DNA from: Clostridia bacterium
GTDB lineage: Bacteria > Bacillota > Clostridia > Oscillospirales > CAG-272
Length of the DNA: 51,568 nucleotides
Direction of reading: 5' to 3'
NCBI GenBank assembly: GCA_017517745.1
Contig: JAFWYJ010000017.1
Span: 1-51,568 of the forward strand
Shown here: piece by piece, positions 33,032 through 44,559 of the stretch
How the letters are laid out: each line of letters opens with the position of its first letter
Position numbering within the stretch: position 1 is the first letter of the stretch
Notes under the pieces: generated by a model
The model's input: the letters and a program-made list of their open reading frames with translations, nothing else
Database searches by the model: none
Told to the model about the DNA's origin: nothing
Position numbers and translations under genes: made by a program

Positions 33032-34090
33032 TCAATCGATCACACCGCCGCCGATGAGGATGTCGCCGTCGTAGAGTACGACCGACTGCCCGGGACAGAT
33101 GGCGCGCTGCGGTTCGTCGAAGCACAGACGGATGCGATCGGCGTCGGTCTGCTCGACGGTCGCCCAAGCGGGGTTGGCGGCATAGCGCACCTTGACTTGC
33201 ACGCGAATGGGAGCGTCGAAGCGCTCGATCGCGATCAGATTGACGGCGTGCGCTGTCAGATCGCGGCGGAAAAGCGCGTCGTTGTCGCCAAGAGTCACGG
33301 TGTTCGTGGAGGCGTCCTTGGCACAGACGTAGGTCGGTTTTCCAAAGGCGATACCAAGTCCCTTGCGCTGTCCGACGGTATAGCGCAGCATTCCTTGATG
33401 TTGACCGAGCAGGTTGCCGTCAAGGTCGACGAAATTGCCTGCGGGGAAGCTTTTTTGGGTGTATCTTTCAATGAAGCCGACGTAATCTCCATCGGGAATG
33501 AAGCAGATGTCCTGACTGTCCTTGCGGTGCGCGTTGCAAAATCCGTTTGCCGTCGCGATCTCACGAATCTCGTCCTTGGTGTAGTCCCCAAGGGGCAGAA
33601 GTGTGCGCGCGAGCTGCTCCTGTGAGAGCTGCCAGAGAACGTAGGTCTGATCCTTGGAGTCGTCCTTCGCACGCTTGATGAGGTAGCGTCCGTTGACGTC
33701 GCGCTCGATCTTCGCGTAATGCCCGGTCGCCAGCCGGTCACAGCCCAGCGAGCGCGCCACGTCCAAAAACGCGCCGAATTTGACGGTACGGTTGCACTCC
33801 ACGCAGGGGTTTGGCGTGCCGCCCGCAAGATAGGTGTCTACAAAATAATCCACCACGCATCGGCGGAATGGCTCGGAAAGCTCCGCCGCATGAAAGGGAA
33901 TTTCCAATTGCTCGGCAACGCGACGCGCGTCGGAGACGTCATCGTTTGAGAGCGCGCCGCATAGGGGAAGCGAGTCGAGAAGGCGCATGGTGGCACCGAT
34001 GCACGAGGCACCGCTCTGCTTGATGAGAAGTGCCGCGACACTGCTGTCCACGCCTCCGCTCATGGCGATCAATACCGATTCGTTTTGCAT
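33032..34090 (-). CDS. mnmA: tRNA-specific 2-thiouridylase
   Basis: It installs the 2-thio group on U34 of Lys, Glu and Gln tRNAs. It is 352 residues. Seen are the PP-loop AMSGGVDSSVAA, the GATMRLLDS segment, the catalytic cysteine in PNPCVECNRTVKFG, the second cysteine in DSQDICFIPDGD, and LDGNLLGQHQGMLRYTVGQRKGLGI, whose region is diagnostic. It lies 19 nt after trmL, both for tRNA position-34 modification, and shares its promoter. Confidence 0.95.
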   Translation of the reverse strand: MQNESVLIAMSGGVDSSVAALLIKQSGASCIGATMRLLDSLPLCGALSNDDVSDARRVAEQLEIPFHAAELSEPFRRCVVDYFVDTYLAGGTPNPCVECNRTVKFGAFLDVARSLGCDRLATGHYAKIERDVNGRYLIKRAKDDSKDQTYVLWQLSQEQLARTLLPLGDYTKDEIREIATANGFCNAHRKDSQDICFIPDGDYVGFIERYTQKSFPAGNFVDLDGNLLGQHQGMLRYTVGQRKGLGIAFGKPTYVCAKDASTNTVTLGDNDALFRRDLTAHAVNLIAIERFDAPIRVQVKVRYAANPAWATVEQTDADRIRLCFDEPQRAICPGQSVVLYDGDILIGGGVID

Positions 34091-34109
34091 AATCGTCCTT
34101 TCTTTTTTG

Positions 34110-34613
34110 TCAATCTTCCCAGGAGAGCCGTGCCAGCTCGCCTGTTTCCTTCAATCCTTCGAAATCGCGCTGGCGCAGGACTTCGTAGACCGCGACGGCG
34201 GCAGTGTTGGAGAGATTGAGCGAGCGCAAGCCGTCGCGCATGGGCAGGCGCACACAAGTATCCGGATGTTCGACGAGCAGCTCCTCGGGAAGCCCCTTCG
34301 TTTCTTTTCCGAACATCAGAAAGACGGGATCGGGATAGTCGATCTCGGTGTAGACGTGCTTGGCTTTGGTGGTGAAATAATAGACCTTCGCCGCGGGATT
34401 TTTTTCGTAAAAATCCTCGAGCCCGTCGTAGTAAGTAATGTCGAGATGATGCCAATAATCCAATCCTGCGCGCTTGAGCTTTTTGTCATCAATGGCAAAT
34501 CCGAGCGGTCGGATCAGATGCAGAGCCGCGCCGGTCGCGGCACAGGTGCGGGCAATGTTTCCCGTGTTTTGCGGGATTTCGGGTTCGTGAAGAACGATGT
34601 TGATGGATTTCAT
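34110..34613 (-). CDS. trmL: tRNA (cytidine(34)-2'-O)-methyltransferase
   Basis: A SPOUT-class methyltransferase of 167 residues that methylates the 2'-OH of wobble position 34 in Leu tRNAs. Family motifs are LHEPEIPQNTGNIARTC (N-terminal region), LIRPLGFAID, LMFGKETKGLPEELL and LRSLNLSNTAAVAVYE, which form the trefoil-knot SAM site. It is first in a two-gene tRNA modification operon with mnmA. Confidence 0.94.
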   Translation of the reverse strand: MKSINIVLHEPEIPQNTGNIARTCAATGAALHLIRPLGFAIDDKKLKRAGLDYWHHLDITYYDGLEDFYEKNPAAKVYYFTTKAKHVYTEIDYPDPVFLMFGKETKGLPEELLVEHPDTCVRLPMRDGLRSLNLSNTAAVAVYEVLRQRDFEGLKETGELARLSWED

Positions 34614-34647
34614 AGGATGCGAGTCTCTCTTTCCTGGTTCTGTCTAC

Positions 34648-34676
34648 ATCATAGCACAGTTTGACGCTTTCTGCAA
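34648..34676 (-). promoter_or_regulatory. Sigma-A promoter for trmL-mnmA
   Basis: On the minus strand: TTGCAG (34676-34671), 17 nt, TATGAT (34653-34648), 35 nt before the trmL ATG. The divergent secA gene has a TATAAT at 34740-34745 with only a weak -35. Confidence 0.7.
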
Positions 34677-34795
34677 GCGGAAAATGATAGAAAATAATAA
34701 AATTTACAAATTATAATACATTTTCATGCTTTTTTATGCTATAATGAAATCAAATTGCTCAAAATCGAGTCAAGACCGAAAGGAAATTGCACAAG

Positions 34796-37561
<2,766 letters not shown>

Positions 37562-37582
37562 GAACGGAGGATTCGTAGAAGC

Positions 37583-38308
37583 ATGGGATTTGGATATTTG
37601 TTTCTTGGCTATCTGCTTTCGTTTGTGCTGTATATGACCGTCAACAGCCTCGGCTTTGGCGGCTTGGCCCTCTTGGTCGGATATGCCACGATGCTTTGGG
37701 GCGTATGGCAACTCCATTACTATCACCGCGCTTTTGCATGGGCAAAGTGGTTGCTTTTGCCCATGCTCGCAACTGCGCTTTTGGAAACGCTTCAAAACTT
37801 GAACACCCTTCTTTTGTGGGGATTGCCGTTGGAAATTCCGATTTTCGAGACGGTGATGGATTGGACGTCGTTGGCACTGATCACGGTTTTCCATTTTGCG
37901 TTGCTCTTCGCCATTCGCGCATTGGCAACCGAGGTCGGATTGTTACACATCGCAACGGCGGCGGTCCGCAACGCCTTGTTCGTCGCCCTTTACGTTCTGC
38001 TTTCCGCCGTGGCGAAAATGCCGTTCGTATCGGAAGAGATCCGCGGATATTTGGCTTTGCCTCTGATTTTGGTGGATCTGGTTTGGATCTTTTGCAACCT
38101 GTTCCTCTTCATTTCTTGCATGAAAAACATTTGTCCTGCGGGGGATGAGGAGGTTGCCGAGCGCCGTTCTCGCTTTGAATGGATCAATCGCATTCAGGAT
38201 ACCTACGAGAAAAATCGGCAGAAATCGGTCGAGCATACCACCAAGCAGACCGAGGAGTTTTTGCGCCGTCGCAAGGAGCGTAAGGAGCGCAAGAATCGCA
38301 AAAAATAA
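37583..38308 (+). CDS. Multi-pass membrane protein of unknown function
   Basis: A 241-residue protein with about five to six hydrophobic segments (residues about 3-25, 28-48, 52-75, 90-112, 125-145, 150-180) and a highly basic cytosolic tail of about 45 residues, ending in a run of Lys/Arg/Glu. I recognise no family. It follows secA by 21 nt with ACGGAGGA upstream, so secA read-through is likely. Linkage to the next gene, also a membrane protein, suggests a shared role. Confidence 0.75.
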   Translation: MGFGYLFLGYLLSFVLYMTVNSLGFGGLALLVGYATMLWGVWQLHYYHRAFAWAKWLLLPMLATALLETLQNLNTLLLWGLPLEIPIFETVMDWTSLALITVFHFALLFAIRALATEVGLLHIATAAVRNALFVALYVLLSAVAKMPFVSEEIRGYLALPLILVDLVWIFCNLFLFISCMKNICPAGDEEVAERRSRFEWINRIQDTYEKNRQKSVEHTTKQTEEFLRRRKERKERKNRKK

Positions 38309-38340
38309 CATTCAAAAATTGATCGGAAAGGAGAACGCCG

Positions 38341-39732
38341 ATGAACGCCAAACAAAACAGAATAGGCTTTGGAATGCTCACTTTGTCGGGGCTTTTCCTT
38401 TTCAATCCCGTGGTCGGATACGTTGACGTGTTGCCCGATGCCGTCGGATTTTTCCTTTTGTGGGTCGGTCTTTACCGTCTCGCCGATCTCAACGACAAAA
38501 TCGCCGAGGCGAGCCGGAGATTCCGAATTTTGTTTTTCATTGGCTTGGGTGAATTGTTCGTGACCTACCTGCTTCACGTGAGCATGCCCGCGCGCGCCTC
38601 CCAAATGAACGTCTACGAGCGTCCTGCGAGCATCCTGCTCTTTTCCTTCGTTTTGCTTTTGTCCAGATGGATGCTGCTGATTCCGGCATTTCGCGATCTG
38701 TTTGGCGGACTTCAGCACTTGGCGGAAAAATATGACGGCGGGGAACTGCTGACCGAAAAAAGGGGAAAAACGCGCATCGAGCGGATGATCCGTCACAGCA
38801 CGGTATTCGTGATTCTGCAAACCTTGCTTGCCACGTTGCCGGAGGCCGCGATCTTGACCGCGGTTGAAAACAACGAAAAATGGTATGAGTTTATCATGCT
38901 GTTCCGCGTGACGGGCGCGATGATCGCCACGGTGGTCAGCATTGTCTGGCTGACGTATTTCCTGAGTTGCGCTTTTCGGCTCTTGCGGGCAGAGGCATGG
39001 CGCGAGCGGCTCGGCAAAGCTTATGCCGAAGAAATCCTGCCGCAGACCGAGATGCTGGCGTTGCGGCGTACCTCCGTCGTTTTCCTGCTCTTCAACGTCG
39101 CGGTGCTCTTCACACTCAATCTGCGCGTGGATTTTTACGCGGCATTGCCGGGTGCTGTGGCGGCGATTTTGACGCTGATTTCCCTCAAGCTCCTTGAAAA
39201 AGAACTGCCGTCGCTTGGGAAATGTCGCGCGGCGTGTGTCGGATTGGGCGCGGTCAGCCTTGCGCAGATCATTGTCAATTCTTGGTTCTTGAGCCGTTTT
39301 TTGCCGGAGGCATCGCTTTATCAAACCGATGCATATTATGCTTTTTTGGCGGTTCAGGTGCTCGAAGCGGCAGAAGCGATCGTCGCATTGATCTTTTTTT
39401 ACACGCTGCTCAAAGTCGTGTTTGAATGGATGCGCGACGAGATCTCGGTCGAATACACGGGTGACACGCGCGCGGCCGATCTTTCTCAAAAAGCCACGGC
39501 GCGACTTCACCGCGAATTTGCAAGACGCTTTGACGTGACGTTCATTTTGTTTTTTGCCGCAACCGTTGCCAATGTGGTGGACGCGTTCCTTCAGCTTGAT
39601 TATGGTTGGATTTGGTTGATCTCCCTTGCTTTTTCGTTTGCTGCCGTTTGGATTTTTTGGTCGCTGGTACATGATTTGATGAGCGAAATCAAAGATCGAT
39701 ATTTTTCAAGCATCGCGAATAAACGAGGCTGA
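38341..39732 (+). CDS. Large multi-pass membrane protein of unknown function
   Basis: A 463-residue protein with ten or so hydrophobic segments spread over the length, separated by charged loops (for example residues about 134-160). The first 45 residues contain two membrane spans with FLFNPVVGYVDVLPDAVGF, a pattern I cannot assign to a named family. The central region holds two more span pairs around residues 155-215 and 235-285. It begins 32 nt after the previous membrane-protein gene, with AAAGGAGA upstream, and is probably co-transcribed with it. Confidence 0.75.
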   Translation: MNAKQNRIGFGMLTLSGLFLFNPVVGYVDVLPDAVGFFLLWVGLYRLADLNDKIAEASRRFRILFFIGLGELFVTYLLHVSMPARASQMNVYERPASILLFSFVLLLSRWMLLIPAFRDLFGGLQHLAEKYDGGELLTEKRGKTRIERMIRHSTVFVILQTLLATLPEAAILTAVENNEKWYEFIMLFRVTGAMIATVVSIVWLTYFLSCAFRLLRAEAWRERLGKAYAEEILPQTEMLALRRTSVVFLLFNVAVLFTLNLRVDFYAALPGAVAAILTLISLKLLEKELPSLGKCRAACVGLGAVSLAQIIVNSWFLSRFLPEASLYQTDAYYAFLAVQVLEAAEAIVALIFFYTLLKVVFEWMRDEISVEYTGDTRAADLSQKATARLHREFARRFDVTFILFFAATVANVVDAFLQLDYGWIWLISLAFSFAAVWIFWSLVHDLMSEIKDRYFSSIANKRG

Positions 39733-39781
39733 GTCAACACATACTGTCCTTGTAATTTCAATTACAAAGGAGTATGAGATC

Positions 39782-39922
39782 ATGCAAAACAACAACCAGA
39801 ACAAGTATCAGAACAATCAAAACAATCAAAACAATCAAAACAACCAGAACAATCAGAACAATCAGAACAATCAGAACAACCAGAACAACCAGAACAACAA
39901 TCAAAACCAAAACCGCAGATGA
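39782..39922 (+). CDS. Tiny Gln/Asn-repeat peptide
   Basis: This 46-residue open reading frame starts with ATG 9 nt after AAAGGAG (39766-39772) and encodes about ten near-perfect N-N-Q repeats, ending N-R-R. Codons alternate between AAT/AAC and CAA/CAG, so it is not a simple trinucleotide run, which suggests selection for the protein. Gln/Asn-rich tracts of this kind can form amyloid-like or prion-like assemblies. A strong terminator follows. It lies 49 nt after the large membrane-protein gene. Function unknown; its small size leaves some doubt. Confidence 0.7.
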   Translation: MQNNNQNKYQNNQNNQNNQNNQNNQNNQNNQNNQNNQNNNQNQNRR

Positions 39923-39931
39923 GCGGTTTTG

Positions 39932-39994
39932 CCTCCCTCACAGGGAGGTACATAGAACGCGCAAGGAATGCGATGACACCCTTGCGCGTTTTTT
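39932..39994 (+). terminator. Hairpin plus strong intrinsic terminator
   Basis: A small hairpin CCTCCCT-CAC-AGGGAGG (39932-39948) is followed by an 11-bp stem AACGCGCAAGG (39956-39966) paired with 39980-39990 and a T-run to 39994. It ends the secA-membrane-protein region. Confidence 0.88.
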
Positions 39995-40157
39995 GTGTTT
40001 TTGATGTTTTTTGAAATGTGAATGTCCGAAAAAGTCAATATCGGAAAAGAATGAGGTCAAAATTGAAGATGTTTTTTTGGGAAAATCATGTATAATGAAG
40101 AGGACGGATGCGGCGACGCCGCGTTTGAACCGAAGTACGGAATCAGGAGGGAACACC

Positions 40158-42194
40158 GTGGAAAATCAATGGTATCAAAAAACCTACCGTCGGTCTTTGA
40201 TCGATATGCACATCGAGGATTGGAACGACGAATTTCTTTCCGAATTTACACCCGAGGGACACCTTGCCTATCTGAAGGCGGCAAAGGTCGATGCGACGAT
40301 GCTCAAGATCCACACGCACGTCGGATTGGATTATTATCCCACCAAGGTCGGCGTGATGCACAAGGCGTTCCGGGGCAGGGAAGACACCATCAACCGCCTC
40401 GTGGATCTTTGCCATGAGAACGGAATTTCCGTCGTGGGCTATTACAGCCTGGTTTACAGCAACCGCAACGAAGAAATGCACCCCGATTGGGGCATGTTGG
40501 ACGACGGCAAGACCATGACCTCGGCATTTGCACGCGGCGAGAGCCGCTACGGCTACTGCTGTCCCAACAATCCCGACTACCGCGCCTTCATCAAGGCGCA
40601 GATCGCCGAGATCGCCGAGACCTTCCCGACGCTCGACGGACTTTTCTTCGATCAGACCAACTGGCCCTACGTCTGTCAGTGCAAGCACTGCCGTGAGAGG
40701 TTTGAGAAGGAGACCGGGCTCACCGCGCTCCCCGATGCCTTTGATATGGAGAGCGAGGATGCGGCACTCTTCCGCAAGAAGAGATACGAATGGCTGGGAG
40801 ATTTTGCCGCTTTTGTCTCTGCTTCGGCAAGAGAGCTGATGCCGGGCGTCACCATCAGCCACAACAACGCGCAGTCAATCTGCCGCAGCTGGAAATGCGG
40901 TGTGGACGAGCGCGTGGTCGAGACCTGCACCTATGCGGCGGGCGACCAATACATCGACATCATGGCGCACTCCTTCAGTCAGAAATATTACTATTCGGTC
41001 ACACCCAACCAGCCGTTTGAATACATGGTCACGCGCTTTGCCAAGGACCTGACGCAGCATACGCTGACCAAAACGCCGCGCGAGCTGGCGCAGATCACGC
41101 TCCTGACCACGGCGCACCACGGCGCGAACTTCCTGGTGGATACCATCGACCCCGTGGGAACGGTGGATCTCCGCATTGCGGATACGATCGCGTCGGCGTA
41201 TGAAAAGCAGATGCCTTATGAGAAGTATCTCAAAACGGGAACCATGGTCGGAGACGTCGGCATTTGGTATTCGATTACGGGTAGATACAACTCCCAAGGG
41301 CAGAATTACACCAGCCTTTGGGCGTCCTTCAAGGCGGGCGAGATCTTCAGTACCAATCACCTGCTTTATCGCGTCGTTTCCAACAACCGCATTTCCAATC
41401 TCAAGAAATATCCCTTTGTGCTTGCGCCCGCGCTCGGAGGCTTGGAAAAGGAGCAGGTGGATGCGGCTGTGGATTACGTCAAGGAGGGCGGCGTGCTCTG
41501 CTTCAGCGGCACCGAGGCGCCCGAGCTGCTCAAGATCTTCTTTGATGCCGAGCTTGCGGGCTACACCGACATCACCGCGACCTACGTCGCGCCCACCGAG
41601 GCAGGAGACGAGTTGTTCTATCCTTTCACCGAGAAATATCCGCTCTCGCTTTCTCACAAGCACCCGCTCATCAAGGGTGTGGCGGCGGATACCGTCGTTT
41701 TGGCAAAGCTCAAAATGCCCTATCTCCATCCGACGAATCCCATGGGATATGCTTCGATCCATTCCAATCCTCCCGGCGTGCTGACCGACTATCCCGCCGT
41801 GATGGAGCGCACGATCGGCAAGGGTAAGGTCGTTTGGATGGGTGTTCCTCTCGAATTTTACAGTGACCGTCAGCATCAGGATCTGGTCATGAGACTCGTG
41901 CGCCACTATTACAGCGCCGACGCGCAGACCGTGACCACGGATGCGCCCAAGCTCGTCGAGCTGATCGCGTTCCGTGACGATGCCGAGTGGCTGGTCAGTG
42001 CCGTCAATATCGGAGACGCCGAGGACGGACGTATGATCCCCGCCTACACCGTGACGGTCAAGACCGATTTCGAGCCGAAGGGTGTCTGCCGTCTGCCCGA
42101 CGAAGCACCCGTGCCGTACACCTATCGGGACGGTAAGGTCACCTTCACCGCGCGCGAGATGGATCTGTTCGACATGTATCGGATCGTCAGATGA
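40158..42194 (+). CDS. GHL6-like putative glycoside hydrolase, paralog 2
   Basis: A 678-residue paralog of the protein at 23354-25408, alike from end to end: both begin with a WYQ...YRRxLxDxHI segment and share LDYYPTKVGVMHKAF, ISVVGYYSLVY, GLFFDQTNWPY, CQCKHCRERF and FVLAPALGG (second-domain region). The start GTG at 40158 follows AGGAGG and is where homology starts; the ATG further upstream lies in unrelated sequence. A TATAAT at 40091-40096 is a probable -10 box. Activity and substrate are unknown. A convergent AraC gene lies just beyond. Confidence 0.7.
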   Translation: MENQWYQKTYRRSLIDMHIEDWNDEFLSEFTPEGHLAYLKAAKVDATMLKIHTHVGLDYYPTKVGVMHKAFRGREDTINRLVDLCHENGISVVGYYSLVYSNRNEEMHPDWGMLDDGKTMTSAFARGESRYGYCCPNNPDYRAFIKAQIAEIAETFPTLDGLFFDQTNWPYVCQCKHCRERFEKETGLTALPDAFDMESEDAALFRKKRYEWLGDFAAFVSASARELMPGVTISHNNAQSICRSWKCGVDERVVETCTYAAGDQYIDIMAHSFSQKYYYSVTPNQPFEYMVTRFAKDLTQHTLTKTPRELAQITLLTTAHHGANFLVDTIDPVGTVDLRIADTIASAYEKQMPYEKYLKTGTMVGDVGIWYSITGRYNSQGQNYTSLWASFKAGEIFSTNHLLYRVVSNNRISNLKKYPFVLAPALGGLEKEQVDAAVDYVKEGGVLCFSGTEAPELLKIFFDAELAGYTDITATYVAPTEAGDELFYPFTEKYPLSLSHKHPLIKGVAADTVVLAKLKMPYLHPTNPMGYASIHSNPPGVLTDYPAVMERTIGKGKVVWMGVPLEFYSDRQHQDLVMRLVRHYYSADAQTVTTDAPKLVELIAFRDDAEWLVSAVNIGDAEDGRMIPAYTVTVKTDFEPKGVCRLPDEAPVPYTYRDGKVTFTAREMDLFDMYRIVR

Positions 42195-42202
42195 TTTGAA
42201 CG

Positions 42203-42278
42203 CGGGGGAAGGAAAACTTCTTTTGGGAAGGAGCTTTTCCTTCCCCCGTACCCCCATCCTTTCAAGAATCTTCTTGAA
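42203..42278. repeat. Dispersed palindrome, copy 2
   Basis: CGCGGGGGAAGGAAAA and the later TTTTCCTTCCCCCG form a stem, followed by CCCCCATCCTTTCAAGAA shared with copy 1 (104-187). A second stem TTCAAGAA/TTCTTGAA lies at 42261-42278. Copy 2 sits right after a stop codon, like copy 1. Confidence 0.8.
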
Positions 42279-42292
42279 AAGGGAAAAAAGAG

Positions 42293-42329
42293 AAAGCATG
42301 ACTCGGTTCATCGCCGTGTCATGCTTTTT
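42293..42329. terminator. Bidirectional terminator between GHL6 paralog 2 and AraC gene
   Basis: Stem AAAGCATGAC (42293-42302) paired with GTCATGCTTT (42318-42327), with A-run and T-run flanks. It closely resembles the hairpin at 22285-22323. Confidence 0.8.
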
Positions 42330-42378
42330 GTGTTTTTCGTGCAAGGGAAAGGATTCGGTTGACCTCCAAAACGCGTCC

Positions 42379-43236
42379 TTATTCATCCGCACCGTTCCGA
42401 AACTGTGTGGGCGTGAGCCCCGAGAGTTTTTTGAAGAAGCGGGTGAAATAGTGGATCGAATCGAATTTGAGATCTTCGGCGATCTTGGTGAAGGAATCGT
42501 TTGTGGTGCGGATGCATTGCTTGGCTATTTCCAGCTTTTTTTGATTGATGTATTCGACGACGGTTTTTCCGGTTGCTCGCTTGAACTCCCGACAGAGTGT
42601 GGCACGGTTGGTCTTGAAGAGGAAGGCAAGCTCGTCGAGCGTGATCTTTTCGCTGTAGTTGACGTCGACGTAATCAATGATCTCCTGAATGTGCGAGGGG
42701 GTCTCGTTGGCTTCCTCGTCATTCTCGGATTCGCCGTATTCCCGCACGAGAAGAATGAGAAAATACTCCATGAGGATGCGCAGGGTCTGCTCCGAGCCGT
42801 AGCGCATCTTCTTTTTCTTTTTCATATTGTAGGTCGGTGTGTCATAGGGAGGCGCGAAGACGTTACGTCCCTCCTTGACAATCTCGGCGAGCTTTTGGAT
42901 CGCGCCGTCGCCGAGCGTGATGGGGGAGAGGGAGAATCGGTCGATGATGCGCGCGTCGCACTCAAAGCCGATGATGATGACGTTCGGGTTGATGTCGCCG
43001 CCGCACTTGATCGAATGGAGCGAATTTTGACGGTGGATGATGGCTTGGTTTTTTGACAAAACACCATTGTAATCCTCCGAAAAAATGTCCAGCTTTCCCG
43101 AGTTGACAAAGACCAATTCATAAAAGGGGTGCCTTTCGTTCACCGTAGTAAAGTCGTTGTCAAATTCAAAAAAATGCAGGGTGACGATGCCTGTGACCGA
43201 TAATTCGTTTTTCAAATGCTTGCTGACGTATTCCAT
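42379..43236 (-). CDS. AraC-family transcriptional regulator
   Basis: A 285-residue regulator. The N-terminal 160 residues form a cupin-like sensor (HPFYELVFVNSGKLDIF, IIHRQNSLHSI); a Lys-rich KKKKKM stretch lies near residue 140. The C-terminal pair of helix-turn-helix motifs includes LDELAFLFKTNRATLCREFK and IAEDLKFDSIHYFTRFFKK. It is divergent from the six-gene M24-to-AAC(3) operon, so it probably controls it. Its consensus promoter (43271-43243) places the transcription start at or within 2 nt of the ATG; no ribosome binding site is seen. Confidence 0.88.
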   Translation of the reverse strand: MEYVSKHLKNELSVTGIVTLHFFEFDNDFTTVNERHPFYELVFVNSGKLDIFSEDYNGVLSKNQAIIHRQNSLHSIKCGGDINPNVIIIGFECDARIIDRFSLSPITLGDGAIQKLAEIVKEGRNVFAPPYDTPTYNMKKKKKMRYGSEQTLRILMEYFLILLVREYGESENDEEANETPSHIQEIIDYVDVNYSEKITLDELAFLFKTNRATLCREFKRATGKTVVEYINQKKLEIAKQCIRTTNDSFTKIAEDLKFDSIHYFTRFFKKLSGLTPTQFRNGADE

Positions 43237-43242
43237 GGCTTT

Positions 43243-43271
43243 ATTATATCACGTTTTTGTTTGTATGTCAA
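43243..43271 (-). promoter_or_regulatory. Perfect-consensus promoter abutting the araC-type start codon
   Basis: On the minus strand TTGACA (43271-43266), 17 nt, TATAAT (43248-43243). The ATG begins at 43236, 7 nt after the -10 box. Confidence 0.88.
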
Positions 43272-43300
43272 TAAATGAATTTACGAAAATGCAAAAAATA

Positions 43301-43359
43301 TTGACGATTATGTAAATACAAGCGTGATAAAAAGATTGTATAATATAATTGTATATAAT
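43301..43359 (+). promoter_or_regulatory. Candidate promoter region for the M24-to-AAC(3) operon
   Basis: TTGACG (43301-43306) with TGATAA (43325-43330) at an 18-nt spacing, and TATAAT hexamers at 43339-43344, 43344-43349 and 43354-43359 without a good -35. A weak -35 is typical for an activator-dependent promoter. GGAGA at 43371 serves as the ribosome binding site. Confidence 0.45.
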
Positions 43360-43384
43360 TTTTTTATAAAGGAGACTAAAAACC

Positions 43385-44557
43385 ATGAACAGAATTTGCA
43401 TTCCCGATTGGGAGTACCAAGAAAGAATCCAGAAGGCAGCAAAGATGCTCAGAGACAGAGGTCTTGACGTGATGATCGTCGCTTCCACCGAGAGCGACTA
43501 TGCAAACGCAAGATATTTTTCCGGCTTCTGGCCGCTGTTTGAGAGAGCCGGCGTTGCCATCAGCGCAAGCGGCGATGCTGCACTGCTGGTCGGTCCCGAG
43601 TCCGCCGTGTTCGGCAAGGATTTCGGAAAGCTGGAGAAGGTGTTCGTTCTTCGTGAGTTCCGTGAGTCGGCTGACCCCGCATATCCCGAGCTGCAGGCAA
43701 GCACCTTCAACGACGTCTTCAAGGCGATCGGCGTGACGGGCGAGCACATCAAGATCGGTCTGGGCAGCTACGTTGAATGCACCCTTCCCATTTACGAGGG
43801 ACTGAAGGACGCATATCCGAAGGCAGAGCTTGTCAGATGCAACGACATCATGGTCGCTCTCCGTCAGATCAAGAGTGAGAACGAGCTGGCTTGCATTCGC
43901 GAGGGCTTCCGCATCGTTGAGATCGCGACCGATGAGGTCATCAAGGCACTCAAGCCCGGTGTGACCGAGCTGCAGATGGTCGGTATCGCGCAGAGAGTGA
44001 TCTACGAGCAGGGTGCTGAGTACGAGGGACTTCCCATGTACGTCTTCAGCGAGGCCTCCACCCGCCACGCGATCTCTCGTTCCAGCTATAAGGTCATCGG
44101 CAAGAACGACATCGTTCAGCTCAACCTTTCCGCAAAGATCGACGGCTATTCTCCCGCAATCGGTCTGCCCGTCTGCATGGGCAAGCTTGAGGGTGAGAGA
44201 CGTGACATCATCGAGTTCTGCAAATATATGCACGATTGGACCGAGTCTCAGCTCAAGGCAGGCATTCCCGCAAGCCAGGTTCCGAAGCAGTTCTTGCAGA
44301 TGTATAAGGACGCAGGCTACGAGAAGAACTACGTCTACGGTCCTTGCCACGGTACGGGTATGATCGAGGTTGAGGCACCCTGGATGGAGACCTCCTCGGA
44401 TTACATCCTCCGTGAGAACATGACCTTCCAGATCGACACCTTCATTTCGGGCGACACCTTCGGATGCCGTTGGGAGAAGGGTATCGCGATCAAGGAAAAC
44501 GGTGTTGAGAGCTACACCGACTATCTCAAGAAAGGCATCATTGAGCTGGGCTTCTGA
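43385..44557 (+). CDS. M24-family (creatinase/prolidase-fold) protein with altered metal site
   Basis: A 390-residue protein with the M24 two-domain layout: a creatinase N-terminal domain (1-150) and a pita-bread domain. Of the five metal ligands in aminopeptidase P and prolidase, three are changed: the first Asp is Asn247 (QLNLSAKI), the second is Ala258 (GYSPAIG), and the first Glu is Asp in FQIDTF. His in CHGTGMIE and the last Glu in RWEKG remain. Creatinase, a non-metal M24 member, shows similar losses. It may hydrolyse an amidine or other C-N bond rather than a peptide. It is first in a six-gene operon. Confidence 0.85.
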   Translation: MNRICIPDWEYQERIQKAAKMLRDRGLDVMIVASTESDYANARYFSGFWPLFERAGVAISASGDAALLVGPESAVFGKDFGKLEKVFVLREFRESADPAYPELQASTFNDVFKAIGVTGEHIKIGLGSYVECTLPIYEGLKDAYPKAELVRCNDIMVALRQIKSENELACIREGFRIVEIATDEVIKALKPGVTELQMVGIAQRVIYEQGAEYEGLPMYVFSEASTRHAISRSSYKVIGKNDIVQLNLSAKIDGYSPAIGLPVCMGKLEGERRDIIEFCKYMHDWTESQLKAGIPASQVPKQFLQMYKDAGYEKNYVYGPCHGTGMIEVEAPWMETSSDYILRENMTFQIDTFISGDTFGCRWEKGIAIKENGVESYTDYLKKGIIELGF

Positions 44558-44559
44558 TT

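Noticed and set aside
39782-39922. The repeated CAGAACAAT units as a CRISPR or DNA tandem repeat
   Set aside because: There are no spacers, the period is 9 nt and in frame, and codons vary synonymously, so a repetitive peptide explains it better.
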